DNA of 64,000 nucleotides from Photobacterium profundum (GTDB lineage: Bacteria > Pseudomonadota > Gammaproteobacteria > Enterobacterales > Vibrionaceae): contig NZ_PYOD01000001.1 of NCBI RefSeq assembly GCF_003026285.1, positions 434,001 through 498,000 of the forward strand, given 5' to 3'. Shown here piece after piece: positions 1 to 8,709 of the stretch. Both the position numbers and the translations under genes were made by a program. Each line of letters begins with the position of its first letter. Positions within the stretch are counted from its first letter, which is position 1. The notes below the pieces were generated by a model that had not been told where the DNA came from, did not search any database, and worked only from the letters and a program-made list of their open reading frames with translations.

Positions 1-1146
1 ACACAAGCAATGGCAGCAGGTTTTCAACTTAATAGTCAATCTGCAACAGGTCTCGGTCGTGCATTTGCGGGCGATGCGGTAATCGCTGATAACGCATCTG
101 TGATTTCACGTAACGCAGCTGCAATGACAATGTTTAAAGAAACAAGCATGTCTATCGGCTTCACGGTTATTGATACTGATGTATCAGTAAAAGATGCATC
201 GTATAAACACTTACCTAATCACACTTTTGGGGCTGACGACATTGGCAGCACGAGTGTTGTACCCAATTTTTACATAGTGTCACCAATCAACGATAAAATG
301 GCTTGGGGTATTTCTGCATACTCTAATTTCGGCACTGGTACTGAATTTTCAAGCGATTTCAAAGCACCTTTATTGGGCGGTACTACCGAAGTAATGAGTA
401 TGAACTTCGGAGCAAGCCTTGCTTACCGCTTAAATGAACAGTGGAGTATTGGTGGTGGTCTCGATCTAATTTATGGTCAAGGTAAACTGAAACGTGACCT
501 AGGGCCAATCAACGCGCTTGATGCTGAAGCCGATGGTTTTGCTCTTGGTTTCAACCTAGGAACAGTTTACGAATTAAACGAGAATAACCGATTTGGCTTA
601 AGCTATCGTTACAGCCCAACACTTGAAGCTGAAGGTGATATTCATTACGCGGGTAATGATACAGACAAATTAAGCGTACCTTTACCAGATATGGTGGAGT
701 TCTCTGGTTACCACCTGCTGACTGAAAAATTTGCTGCACACTACAGCCTACAGTGGGTCGGTTGGGGTGCTTTCGATAAAGTCGAGACTAATGGCACCAC
801 AATTAAAGATTACAACTGGAAAGATGCTGGCCACGCCTCTATTGGTGGTACTTACTACCTAAACAACGACTGGGCGCTACGTGCAGGTTACATGTACGAT
901 ATCTCAGCTGCTGATGAAGACAAATCACTATCAATTCCTGATTCAGACCGCCAGTGGTTCTCAGCTGGTTTCACATACAACATCAACAGTAAGTCGAATA
1001 TTGATTTCGGTGCAACTTATTTACTGGGTCAAGATGTTGATGTAACCGAACAAGTAATCGCAGGCCAACCTCTTGCTGGCACAGTATCAGCAACAACGCG
1101 CGCAAATGCGATACTTGTTGGTCTTCAGTACAGCCGCTCTTTCTAA
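1..1146 (+). CDS. fadL: FadL/OmpP1-family outer-membrane fatty-acid transporter, 5' partial
   Basis: The reading frame is open to the window edge, so the true start and most of the signal peptide are missing. The visible sequence begins TQA-MAAGFQLN, which looks like the end of a signal peptide followed by the AAGFQLN mature N-terminus typical of FadL. An RNAAAMT segment near residue 35 corresponds to the conserved NPA region, here with Ala instead of Pro. The rest is alternating beta-strand sequence with many aromatic girdle residues, and the protein ends in Phe (YSRSF), as outer-membrane barrels do for BAM recognition. FadL proteins are 14-stranded barrels that let long-chain fatty acids and other hydrophobic compounds cross the outer membrane. 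The in-frame ATG at 10 lies inside the signal-peptide region and is not the start. Vibrionaceae usually carry several FadL paralogues, so the exact substrate is unknown. Confidence 0.9.
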   Translation, partial: TQAMAAGFQLNSQSATGLGRAFAGDAVIADNASVISRNAAAMTMFKETSMSIGFTVIDTDVSVKDASYKHLPNHTFGADDIGSTSVVPNFYIVSPINDKMAWGISAYSNFGTGTEFSSDFKAPLLGGTTEVMSMNFGASLAYRLNEQWSIGGGLDLIYGQGKLKRDLGPINALDAEADGFALGFNLGTVYELNENNRFGLSYRYSPTLEAEGDIHYAGNDTDKLSVPLPDMVEFSGYHLLTEKFAAHYSLQWVGWGAFDKVETNGTTIKDYNWKDAGHASIGGTYYLNNDWALRAGYMYDISAADEDKSLSIPDSDRQWFSAGFTYNINSKSNIDFGATYLLGQDVDVTEQVIAGQPLAGTVSATTRANAILVGLQYSRSF

Positions 1147-1167
1147 ATAAAAATAAGAAAGATACAA

Positions 1168-1216
1168 ACAACAGAGCCCTTCGCTTTTTTAAAAAATATG
1201 CGTCAGGGCTTTGTTA
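1168..1216. terminator. Imperfect hairpin after the FadL gene
   Basis: AGAGCCCTTCGC (from 1171) pairs imperfectly with GCGTCAGGGCTTTGT about 20 bases later. The loop is made of T and A runs. It lies 25 bases after the porin stop codon and probably ends that transcript. Confidence 0.5.
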
Positions 1217-1438
1217 ATCAAACAAGATTTTATCACTCACACCTACAATATACTTTGTTGTATTAGTATAATTACATCAACGTCAAACTTTCTTGTAATA
1301 TATTGATATAAAATATATTAAATCATCTAGCTATATTTTCCTTAATACCGTCTCTAGCTTAAAATTACCTGTAAATTTTTGGTTTCTTTCGGACTCAAGG
1401 TCTATGATTTAACTATTGAACCTTATTTGGGTTTAGAT

Positions 1439-2269
1439 ATGAGTAAAACAAGAAAGATAATAACAATCCGATACGGATTAAAAGCAGGGGCAATGACTGC
1501 ATTTATCGATGCAGGTAATATCGCAGAAGTCGATCCATTTGTGCTGTGGGATCATTTTACCGCCAAAAATAAAATGAAACCTGTTGGGCTAGATTTTCAT
1601 GGGCACTCTGGCGTCGATACGATAAGTTACTCTGTTGTAGGCAAAGTAAAACATGTCGATTCTTCTGGCTGTCATGCGACGCTAGAAGGAGGTGACGTGC
1701 ATGTTATGACCACCGGAAGCGGTATCGTACACAAAGATACATTAACCCCAGTAAATGGCGTAGTGGAAACATTTCAGCTATGGACGGCATTACCCGCAGG
1801 CAATGTGGAAATGGAAGCAGCCTATAGCACCAATTACAAAACCGCAATACTCCCCCTTGTCGAAGAAGCCGACTCAACCACCAAAGTACTTGTTGGAAGT
1901 TACAAAGGAATTAATAGCCCCGTTAGCTATAGTATTGATATCGTTTACCTTGATATTATTATTTCTCCTTACGGTACGTGGACATTCCAACCAAAGAGTA
2001 ACCTCACTGCTGGCTTTATCTATTTACGTTCGGGTAAAGCTTATATTAGTGGGAATCAGCTACAACCCAATCAAATGGCAATATTAGATTTGAGTTCACA
2101 CGCTCTAGAAATAAAAACAAGTGATATTGGCACACGTTTATTCGTTGTGCTTGGTGAACCGCTAAATCAGCCACTCATTAGTTCTGGTGCCTCTATCCAT
2201 TCATCACATAAGAATCTAAAAAGCGGAGGGGAAAAAATTGAAGAACTAATGGGAAATATAGAGATATGA
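1439..2269 (+). CDS. Pirin-family cupin protein
   Basis: This 276-residue bicupin resembles pirins: VDPFVLWDHF near the N-terminus, GLDFHGHSGVDTISY carrying the H-x-H metal pair, a GDVHVMTTGSGIVHKD segment, and a second, less conserved cupin half. Pirins bind Fe(II) or other metals with three His and one Glu; some have quercetinase activity, and bacterial ones have been linked to pyruvate dehydrogenase control. Here the usual GIVHSE metal motif reads GIVHKD, so the Glu ligand may be replaced by Asp. I chose the ATG at 1439; the frame is open from a TTG at 1379, but the extra 20 residues are not pirin-like. No strong ribosome-binding site is visible. The gene stands alone between hairpins. Family assignment is firm; the role is not known. 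Confidence 0.8.
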   Translation: MSKTRKIITIRYGLKAGAMTAFIDAGNIAEVDPFVLWDHFTAKNKMKPVGLDFHGHSGVDTISYSVVGKVKHVDSSGCHATLEGGDVHVMTTGSGIVHKDTLTPVNGVVETFQLWTALPAGNVEMEAAYSTNYKTAILPLVEEADSTTKVLVGSYKGINSPVSYSIDIVYLDIIISPYGTWTFQPKSNLTAGFIYLRSGKAYISGNQLQPNQMAILDLSSHALEIKTSDIGTRLFVVLGEPLNQPLISSGASIHSSHKNLKSGGEKIEELMGNIEI

Positions 2270-2280
2270 AAACATAAATA

Positions 2281-2325
2281 AAGCCGATTTCAGATTATTT
2301 CGATTAATAATCTGAAAATCTGCTT
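2281..2325. terminator. Long hairpin after the pirin gene
   Basis: Left arm 2281-2299 and right arm 2306-2325 pair over about 19 positions with few mismatches; the inner TTCAGATTATT / AATAATCTGAA part is perfect. There is no clear T tract. It sits between the convergent genes ending at 2269 and 2362 and could serve both. Confidence 0.5.
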
Positions 2326-2361
2326 ATAAACACGATATAACGAATACTAAATAGAAGCTAT

Positions 2362-2835
2362 CTACTCGCGGTGAGCAGATTTAAACGTACCATTCGAGTT
2401 AAACCATAGTACTTGTTTTTTCTTGCGACCAATCAATATAGGGCCGTCATCAAAGAATAAGAAATTCTTCCAATTACGTTTAAACACGCCCCATTTGGTC
2501 TCAATCACATTGTATTTCTCATAACAAAAGAAGACCGTTGTATTATCTTCCCAGTCGATGAATTCTAACACTCCGTTTGGCAAAGTGGCATCATCACTAT
2601 CCCACTCAGTTTGCCAATCAGTATTTTCACTCCAAATTTGTTCATTCGAGGCCCAATCACCTTTCTCAAAGTGATCAGCATCAGGGCTGTGTTTACTAAT
2701 ATGCTCCGACCAAATTTGAGAAGAGCGCGCTTGGGTAAACGGCTTAATTTCTTCCAAATCAGCAGCTGCGACTGGCATAGATGCGTGGGTAAAAATCCAC
2801 TTGCGAGAATACTTATCTAACTCTACGTAGTTCAT
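2362..2835 (-). CDS. Conserved hypothetical protein (DUF2947-like)
   Basis: A soluble acidic 157-residue protein without signal peptide or membrane segments. It is rich in Trp and Asp (IWSEHISKHSPDADHF, IWSENTDW, LEFIDWED) and ends in a basic segment GRKKKQVLWF. From memory it resembles the Vibrionaceae/Alteromonadales family catalogued as DUF2947; that name would need a profile search. Composition and length are consistent with a real gene, and it converges with the pirin gene across a shared hairpin. No function can be deduced. Confidence 0.7.
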   Translation of the reverse strand: MNYVELDKYSRKWIFTHASMPVAAADLEEIKPFTQARSSQIWSEHISKHSPDADHFEKGDWASNEQIWSENTDWQTEWDSDDATLPNGVLEFIDWEDNTTVFFCYEKYNVIETKWGVFKRNWKNFLFFDDGPILIGRKKKQVLWFNSNGTFKSAHRE

Positions 2836-2960
2836 TCATCGACCTAACAAAACATTGACGGAAGCAATTTACATCAGTCACCGATATTGTGCCAGTTCTC
2901 TGTTAAAAAACGCTCATATAATGACAACCTAGTTTCAGCATCATTACGAATACTAATAAG

Positions 2961-2991
2961 GGCGTTTAGCGTATACCGCTATCGCCCCTAT
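2961..2991 (-). terminator. GC-rich hairpin downstream of the small ORF at 3025-3243
   Basis: AGGGCG at 2961 pairs with CGCCCCT at 2985-2991, and an inner AGCG/CGCT step extends the stem. It lies just past the 3' end of the minus-strand gene 3025-3243. The T tract is weak. Confidence 0.4.
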
Positions 2992-3024
2992 CTCTACTTA
3001 GCCAACCAGATACATTGAATAATT

Positions 3025-3243
3025 TTATTTTAAATCCCACGCATTACTGATCCAGCCACCAACATCCTCATCAAAATGACTTCCGCTATACTGAGGAACG
3101 TCTTTGACTACTTCATCATGTGCATGAGAATCTAGCAACTGAGAGATATGATTAGCCATAGGATCATTTTGTTCAGTAAGCCGTCGCCGTGTCATTACTT
3201 CTTTTATTACCTGTAAACGATACGACGAGTTCATTCTTTTCAT
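3025..3243 (-). CDS. Small hypothetical protein, 72 aa
   Basis: A short gene preceded by an excellent ribosome-binding site (GAGGAGGAAT, 6 bases before the ATG), which is the main reason to accept it. The N-terminal half is basic (MKRMNSSYRLQVIKEVMTRR) and the C-terminal half acidic, ending in GGWISNAWDLK. It has no Cys, no signal peptide and no membrane segment. I do not recognise the family. Confidence 0.6.
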   Translation of the reverse strand: MKRMNSSYRLQVIKEVMTRRRLTEQNDPMANHISQLLDSHAHDEVVKDVPQYSGSHFDEDVGGWISNAWDLK

Positions 3244-3847
3244 TTTTTGATTCCTCCTCTCAGTTAAACCCCAATAAAAATAGAACCCTCACCCTAAATC
3301 GTCAAATTTGTGACTTCAATTTGTCATGTCCATTTGATATGGCAATATTTTATGTTCTGCAATAAAAACAACGCCTTATTGAGGCCTAAGGATCTCGAGA
3401 AAAAAGTAAGATAAAAATGAAGGAAATAACCACATGATTTAAATGAAATAATAAATTTTAGCTCTTTAATTAACTTTTTATTTCAGCACTATGATTACAT
3501 CTTACTTATAGACTTTACTGGCCACTTTTCTATACATCAATGCTAAAAATGCATCTGCAACTTCAGTTTACAGCGACTATAAACGTTCTAATTTTTCATC
3601 ACTTTTTTGTACTTTTACACTTTTTAATGCGCAAAAAATCACAAGCGATACATACCAAATTAGTCTCAAGATGTAGAGTTACTCCTCAAAGACGAGTTGG
3701 AACGAGCATCTTGAGGGGATTTGAGTATAAAATACTAAACATAATCAAATAACACGCTTGCTTACTCGTTAACATTTGCGCTTATCAATACTCTTTAATG
3801 CCACATGATTAAACGAAAGGCAGCCTCATAAAAAGATAAATACAATC
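3244..3847. other. Intergenic region, about 600 bp, with one repeat remnant
   Basis: AT-rich sequence between a minus-strand small gene and the acyl-CoA ligase. It holds a short copy of the dispersed palindromic repeat (3653-3730), described separately. A 70-codon frame at 3540-3752 runs through the repeat and has no credible start site or composition, so I do not call it. No tRNA or other RNA structure was recognised. Confidence 0.6.
3653..3730. repeat. Short copy of the TACCCAAGTTACCTCAAG repeat family
   Basis: The left end TACCAAATTAGTCTCAAG and the reverse complement of the right end (TATACTCAAATCCCCTCAAG) both match the terminal motif of the 250-bp element at 42677-42926. About 30 bp separate the ends, so this looks like an internally deleted, diverged copy. 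Confidence 0.6.
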
Positions 3848-5395
3848 ATGTATAATTTAGCGACTAATTTAGAGCGCAATGCGACCTTTTGCCCTACAAA
3901 CACTGCGTTGATTTTTCAAGAACAGAAATTTAACTATCAAGAACTTAATCGCATGGTTAACCAAGTGGCTAATCAGCTAGTACAATTAGGTATTAAGCCT
4001 GATGATAAAGTGGCGCTATCTTGCCCAAACATGCCAGCTTTTGTCGTTAGCTATTATGCAATTCAAAAAGTAGGTGCAGTAACAGTACCTTTAAATATTA
4101 TGCTGAAGGGAGCGGAGGTTGCCTACCACCTTAATGATTCAGATGCTATCGCACTGATTTGTTACCAAGGAAATAGTGCATTACCAACAGGTCAATTTGG
4201 TCATGCCGGGTTCCTTCAAGCTAGCTGCTGTAAACACTTCATCATGATTGAAGCAGAAAATAATCAAGAAGCCTTGCCAGAAGGCACTCATGCTTTTAAT
4301 GCATGGTTAGCATCATCAGAGGTCCATTTTGATGCGGTGTACCGTAAAGCAGAAGATAGCTGTGTCATCTTATACACCTCAGGTACAACAGGCCATGCAA
4401 AAGGGGCTGAATTAAGCCAAAGTAACATGCTGTGTAATGCGCAAGCCTGCCAAGCGTTAACCAACCAAAAAGGCACCGATGTGAGTATTGCGGTTCTCCC
4501 TCTGTTTCATACATTTGGTCAATCTCTAATACTTAATACCTCAGTGCTTGCTGGCAGCGCTTTAGTCTTAATTCCACGCTTTGTACCTAAAACGGTCATG
4601 CAACAGATGTACACGCATAAGGTCACGCATTTTGCTGGTGTACCAACGATGTATATCGGCTTACTCGCGTTTACTGAAAAACACGGCAATGAATATATCA
4701 ATGAAATTGCAAAGAATATGAAAGTTGCTATTTCGGGTGGAGCCTCAATGCCAGTTGAAATATTAAAACGCTTTGAAGAAATATTAAATGTTCCAGTTAT
4801 TGAAGGTTATGGTTTATCGGAATCATCACCTGTTGCCGCATTCAACTTACTTGAATATAAGCGTAAACCCGGAAGCATTGGACAGCCATTGCCAGGCGTA
4901 ACTATGAAGGCGGTTGATAAAGATGGCGTAGAGGTCGCTCAAGGTAGAGAAGGTGAGCTTCTTATTCGCGGGCATAACGTAATGAAGGGCTATTATAAGA
5001 AGCCTGAGGAAACGGCTAAAACCATTGTGAATGGTTGGCTTCATACGGGTGACATTGTACGTATTGATAACGAAGGTTATGTATTTGTTGTCGATCGCTT
5101 AAAAGAAGTTATTATTCGTGGTGGTTTCAATATCTATCCTCGAGATATTGAAGAAACCTTCATGACACATCCAGACGTACATCTGGTTGCTGTTATTGGT
5201 GTACCTCATAAAACATACGGTGAAGAAGTTAAAGCATTTGTGGTGCTAAAAGAGGATAGAAAAATAACATCGAAAGAATTTGTTCATTGGGGTAAAGAGC
5301 GTTTAGCTGATTACAAGTACCCTCGCCAGGTTGAAATATTAGAATCGTTGCCAATGACTGCAACAGGGAAAATTCTTAAGCGAATGCTGAAATAA
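3848..5395 (+). CDS. Long-chain fatty-acid--CoA ligase-like AMP-binding enzyme
   Basis: This 515-residue protein belongs to the adenylate-forming (ANL) superfamily, whose members activate a carboxylate with ATP and transfer it to CoA. The motifs run in order: the ATP-binding loop YTSGTTGHAKG near residue 176, GYGLSE near 320, WLHTGD near 396, RLKEVIIRGGFNIYP near 418, and the C-terminal catalytic lysine in TATGKILKR near 507. Length and motif spacing fit fatty-acyl-CoA synthetases. The protein lacks the longer N-terminus of FadD proper, so it is probably a paralogue of medium- or long-chain specificity. A strong terminator follows 20 bases after the stop. The nearby FadL porin suggests, but does not prove, a shared fatty-acid role, since the two are separated by unrelated genes. 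Confidence 0.85.
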   Translation: MYNLATNLERNATFCPTNTALIFQEQKFNYQELNRMVNQVANQLVQLGIKPDDKVALSCPNMPAFVVSYYAIQKVGAVTVPLNIMLKGAEVAYHLNDSDAIALICYQGNSALPTGQFGHAGFLQASCCKHFIMIEAENNQEALPEGTHAFNAWLASSEVHFDAVYRKAEDSCVILYTSGTTGHAKGAELSQSNMLCNAQACQALTNQKGTDVSIAVLPLFHTFGQSLILNTSVLAGSALVLIPRFVPKTVMQQMYTHKVTHFAGVPTMYIGLLAFTEKHGNEYINEIAKNMKVAISGGASMPVEILKRFEEILNVPVIEGYGLSESSPVAAFNLLEYKRKPGSIGQPLPGVTMKAVDKDGVEVAQGREGELLIRGHNVMKGYYKKPEETAKTIVNGWLHTGDIVRIDNEGYVFVVDRLKEVIIRGGFNIYPRDIEETFMTHPDVHLVAVIGVPHKTYGEEVKAFVVLKEDRKITSKEFVHWGKERLADYKYPRQVEILESLPMTATGKILKRMLK

Positions 5396-5416
5396 ATAAG
5401 CATAATAAAACGTAAT

Positions 5417-5445
5417 AACGGCTCAATTTGTGAGCCGTTGCTTTA
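5417..5445 (+). terminator. Rho-independent terminator of the acyl-CoA ligase gene
   Basis: A perfect 9-bp stem AACGGCTCA / TGAGCCGTT (5417-5425 and 5431-5439) with a 5-base loop, followed by GCTTTAT. Confidence 0.75.
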
Positions 5446-5691
5446 TACCTTCACCAAGATACTAAATACAGTAGACCAGTAATAAAATTAGCTTCAATCG
5501 TATGTTTATACTAATTTCTGGTTCTACTCATGCTAATAAATTAAAATCTAACTTATTTTATTTGAACTTAATCCGCAGCTTATTTAACATCTCTTTCATT
5601 CACACACTACGAATTTCTTCAGCTAAATCACGACTGATAGCCTTAAGGCGTTGAATTCATAATTTATCACTATCCACTAGGTGTATTGTAT

Positions 5692-5871
5692 ATGTTGTTT
5701 GGTAAAAAATGTCCTTCATGCACTATAGGAACACGTTTTCATCGAGTACAACGAAGTTTTGTTGAGCGTAATCTAACAAGAATTCATTACTTCAAATATA
5801 CTTGCCAATCATGTCGTCACCATATTTTCTTTCATACTAAAAAGACAAACAAGTCCATTGTTGGTACATAG
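5692..5871 (+). CDS. Small zinc-ribbon-like protein, 59 aa
   Basis: A short basic protein with two CxxC knuckles, CPSC near residue 7 and CQSC near residue 36, spaced as in a rubredoxin-like zinc ribbon. Between them lies an Arg-rich stretch (RFHRVQRSFVERN). The ATG at 5692 is chosen over the upstream in-frame TTG at 5686; an AGG-containing site lies 8 to 10 bases upstream. The C-terminal HHIFFHTKK adds further His. The paired Cys motifs support a real gene. Function is unknown; nucleic-acid or protein binding would be usual for this fold. Confidence 0.55.
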   Translation: MLFGKKCPSCTIGTRFHRVQRSFVERNLTRIHYFKYTCQSCRHHIFFHTKKTNKSIVGT

Positions 5872-6021
5872 AATAGAGTTATTTAACTACTCCTACTGAC
5901 AGCTTGATTTCTTTAATACCTCTTACTATTCTAACTTGATTTTGCGATAACCGACGCTAAATGCTAACGTTTACTATGATGAGTTATTCTTAATTAGAAT
6001 ATCAATAAGACAAGAGGCAGT

Positions 6022-6786
6022 ATGAAAAGCGTTTACTTATCGATAACAGCTATACTGATGGGCTTTTCATCATCGCTATTTGCTACAGAATTACCTAAAA
6101 AATACCACCAATGTAAAAAAATACTGACGTATAACGTTTTTTTTCATGGTGCCAAAATCGGTACATTTGAACGACAGATCAATTGGAATAACAACAACGT
6201 CAATGTATATACCTATAGCAATATAGATGTATTAGTAACAAAGTCATCTCTAAAACAACATTCATCTTACAAATGGTCACCCGACAAAAATAGCTTTATT
6301 TCTCAATCATTTGATCGAGACGTAAAAGGTCTTATTTCTGGAAAATTCACGGCTAAGTTTAGCGATAATGCCAGTAAATCATCCGTAGATTCTAACGGTG
6401 TAACAATGACATTTTCAGATGACTCAATGCCACTACTGGACGCTGATGCACTGGCTAGCCAAATGCGTTTAAATGTTATCAATGGTGAGAAGACGTTTGA
6501 TTTTTTATTGCAAGATGCCGATGAAGTAAATCATTATTATTTTGAAGTAAAAGGACAAGAAACGATTAATACGAACTTTGGCAAACTGAAGGCAATTCGG
6601 GTTGAGCAAACAAGAAAAAGCGACCGAAAACTATACCTATGGTTTGCACCAGATTTAGATTATCAATTAGTACTCGGTACATATAAGCGTAAAATTCTCG
6701 ACTTAAAAACGACATTAAACTCAAAGAAAATAATCTGTCCACCAGTGAAAGTTGTCTCTAAGCCATTCATACCACAAACACAATAA
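6022..6786 (+). CDS. Periplasmic hypothetical protein, DUF3108-like
   Basis: A 254-residue protein with a clean Sec signal peptide (MKSVYLSITAILMGFSSSLF then ATE). The mature part begins with the pattern LTYNVFFHGAKIGTFERQI, followed by alternating beta strands ending in YQLVLGTYKRKI, which resembles the DUF3108 family of secreted beta-rich proteins. An AAGAGG site lies 5 bases before the ATG. No catalytic motif is visible. Two Cys, one near the mature N-terminus and one near the C-terminus, could form a disulfide. The gene appears monocistronic. Confidence 0.7.
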   Translation: MKSVYLSITAILMGFSSSLFATELPKKYHQCKKILTYNVFFHGAKIGTFERQINWNNNNVNVYTYSNIDVLVTKSSLKQHSSYKWSPDKNSFISQSFDRDVKGLISGKFTAKFSDNASKSSVDSNGVTMTFSDDSMPLLDADALASQMRLNVINGEKTFDFLLQDADEVNHYYFEVKGQETINTNFGKLKAIRVEQTRKSDRKLYLWFAPDLDYQLVLGTYKRKILDLKTTLNSKKIICPPVKVVSKPFIPQTQ

Positions 6787-6855
6787 ACCTCTAAATGCGG
6801 TCTTACTGCACAAAAGAAAATCGCCTTAATTAACATCGGTTTTAACAGCTGGCCG

Positions 6856-7107
6856 TTATTTGGCGGTTACTTTACCACCAATAATTTTATATGCCGGCGT
6901 TCCTCGTACTAAAGTATCACGGGCAAATTGCACCTTACAGTTAGGGCAAATACACGGTTCATTCGTAAAATCTTTCGTTATTCGTTCTTTAAAACATTTC
7001 ACTAATGCGCCTTTGCCGCCTTTACGGTATTTAAATAATTGTGTTTTACAACCAGCACACAATACATCAACGGTTTTGATTGGACCTTTTTTGTTCGGCT
7101 TTGCCAT
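6856..7107 (-). CDS. Small zinc-ribbon protein, 83 aa
   Basis: A basic small protein with CAGC near residue 17 and CICPNC near residue 52, giving two metal knuckles separated by a Lys/Gly-rich loop (YRKGGKGALVKCFKERI). It resembles a conserved Vibrionaceae zinc-ribbon hypothetical. A plus-strand frame across the same bases (6860-7150) is the shadow: its composition is poor, whereas this frame has the conserved Cys pattern. It converges with the periplasmic gene ending at 6786. Confidence 0.7.
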   Translation of the reverse strand: MAKPNKKGPIKTVDVLCAGCKTQLFKYRKGGKGALVKCFKERITKDFTNEPCICPNCKVQFARDTLVRGTPAYKIIGGKVTAK

Positions 7108-7157
7108 TTACTTTCTACACTATGTACTAAATGAAGATATTGCCCAGTAACTGCGTT

Positions 7158-7730
7158 CTATTTTAACGGCAGCCTCACTTGTTGAATCAAGCTGTCTATT
7201 ATGTATAAATGCTCATCAAGCACGCCTGCTAAATTGCCATACTTAGGCTTATGACGATCGTTTTCCAACGGATGATGCCAGCCATGAGTTGTTTCTACAA
7301 ATGTATTAGCAAACGACTCCGAAATCGATAAGCACCCAGCCAATACGGTATCAACATACGTTTGTACTATTGGCTGATGCTCGCACGGTGCTTCAGTGTT
7401 ATCTTTAACGTAAACCCAAACTGTCTCATTCTCTTCAAAGGTAAAATCGTCGATAACACTGGTAATACTATCAAGATTTACGCGAACGCGGTGATAGCCT
7501 TTTTCTCTACGATCAAATTCTTTCAAAGCAATGTCATCAACAGCAACTAATACGCCATTACATCGTCCTTCACCGATTCTTGCCACTAACGGCGCTATTT
7601 TATAACTACCGTCAACTTTCCCCCAACAACGCTGTAAACCCTGTATCACAGCAGGAATCGCTTTACCCGTTTGTCCCGTTAATTGACGTGAATGACTGTT
7701 AATCAAACTTCCATAACCAAAAATATACAT
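7158..7730 (-). CDS. Gamma-glutamylcyclotransferase-like protein
   Basis: A 190-residue protein starting MYIFGYGSLIN, the nucleotide-like YGSL loop that binds the gamma-glutamyl group in the GGCT/ChaC fold. FDRREKGYHR near residue 90 carries the Glu expected as general acid/base. These enzymes cyclise gamma-glutamyl peptides to 5-oxoproline plus an amine or amino acid. The frame is open upstream to 7784, but a GGGGT site 8 to 9 bases before the ATG at 7730 and the family N-terminus favour this start. It is the last gene of an operon with pxpA, pxpB and pxpC, 37 bp after pxpC. That is striking because PxpABC consumes 5-oxoproline. Whether the substrate is a glutathione-type peptide cannot be told. 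Confidence 0.8.
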   Translation of the reverse strand: MYIFGYGSLINSHSRQLTGQTGKAIPAVIQGLQRCWGKVDGSYKIAPLVARIGEGRCNGVLVAVDDIALKEFDRREKGYHRVRVNLDSITSVIDDFTFEENETVWVYVKDNTEAPCEHQPIVQTYVDTVLAGCLSISESFANTFVETTHGWHHPLENDRHKPKYGNLAGVLDEHLYIIDSLIQQVRLPLK

Positions 7731-7751
7731 AAAGCTCATACCCCAATGTTG

Positions 7752-7768
7752 TATACCCAAGTTACCTC
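7752..7768. repeat. Terminal fragment of the TACCCAAGTTACCTCAAG repeat family
   Basis: TATACCCAAGTTACCTC matches the element end. It lies in the 37-bp gap between pxpC and the cyclotransferase gene and touches the pxpC stop codon (7768-7770), suggesting an insertion at the gene end followed by decay. Confidence 0.6.
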
Positions 7769-8709
7769 TAATACGGTAATCCAAAGTAGTGCGAAAACTG
7801 TATCCATTCTTGTTGCAGCTCTTCTATATTTCCACGCAAGAACTGTACCTCTTTACCGGGAGCTGCTTGGGCAAGCTTCGCCATATCAACCCGTGCAACG
7901 CATCCCATTTTAGGGTATCCGCCCAATGTTTGACGATCATTGAACAAAATTATAGGCAATCCATTCGGTGGAACTTGTATCGCTCCATACGCAATCCCTT
8001 CAGAAATAATACCACCGACTACCGTATTCAAACTTGATCCATCAAGGCGACATCCCATACGGTCGCACTGTGGGCTTACTTGGTAAGTATTAGAATAAAA
8101 CATTGCCTTATCGTGTTCAGAAAACAATGCATGTTGATACGATTCAATCACTCTTAACGTTAATGGTGCTTCATAATCAGGGATGAAACGCGGTGCTACG
8201 TATAACGCTTTGTGCGTATACTTCACACGAAACTCACGCTTTAACATTGGCAGCTTATCACCCACAAGTAATGCTCGACCACCATCAATCCCCCCCACTT
8301 TATTTCGCACAATGGTAGAAACACTGCCCATCAACGGTTCACATTGAAAGCCTCCCTCTACAGCTAAATACGTACGTAGGCCTTTTCTTGGGTAATTAAA
8401 CGCTAACAACGATCCTTTACGTAGACAAAACGTTTGCCAAGGCTTAACGGGGATACCATCAATAGTGGCAGCAGCATCAGCCCCTGTAATCGCGCATACA
8501 ATATCAAGATCTGATTTAAAACTGGCTTGTCCTAACGTCATTTCCAGTTGTGAGCAAGACATGTCATTACCCAATAAATAGTTAGCCCAGCAATACGCAT
8601 GCATATCTAATGCACCACCTTGACTTAAACCTAACTGCGCAACACCTAATCTTCCCGAATCTTGCAGTAGAGTTAACGAACCAGCACGTACTACTTCCAA
8701 TTCGGCCAT
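7768..8709 (-). CDS. pxpC: 5-oxoprolinase subunit PxpC
   Basis: A 313-residue protein of the PxpC (KipA, biotin-dependent carboxylase-like) family. PxpA, PxpB and PxpC together use ATP to open 5-oxoproline to glutamate in the cytoplasm. Typical segments are VRAGSLTLLQDSGRLGVAQLG at the N-terminus, GALDMHAYCWANYLLGN near 35, YLAVEGGF near 118, and the C-terminal IILFNDRQTLGGYPKMGCVA, which is nearly invariant in the family. It overlaps pxpB by 19 bp, implying translational coupling. The stop codon coincides with the edge of a dispersed repeat, so the last residues (HYFGLPY) may have been altered by it. Confidence 0.92.
   Translation of the reverse strand: MAELEVVRAGSLTLLQDSGRLGVAQLGLSQGGALDMHAYCWANYLLGNDMSCSQLEMTLGQASFKSDLDIVCAITGADAAATIDGIPVKPWQTFCLRKGSLLAFNYPRKGLRTYLAVEGGFQCEPLMGSVSTIVRNKVGGIDGGRALLVGDKLPMLKREFRVKYTHKALYVAPRFIPDYEAPLTLRVIESYQHALFSEHDKAMFYSNTYQVSPQCDRMGCRLDGSSLNTVVGGIISEGIAYGAIQVPPNGLPIILFNDRQTLGGYPKMGCVARVDMAKLAQAAPGKEVQFLRGNIEELQQEWIQFSHYFGLPY

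Noticed and set aside
3540..3752. A 70-codon plus-strand frame
   Set aside because: It crosses a dispersed repeat copy, lacks a ribosome-binding site and has noise-like composition.
6860..7150. A 96-codon plus-strand frame opposite the small zinc-ribbon gene
   Set aside because: The minus-strand frame has the conserved Cys pattern and a compact composition; the plus frame has none.
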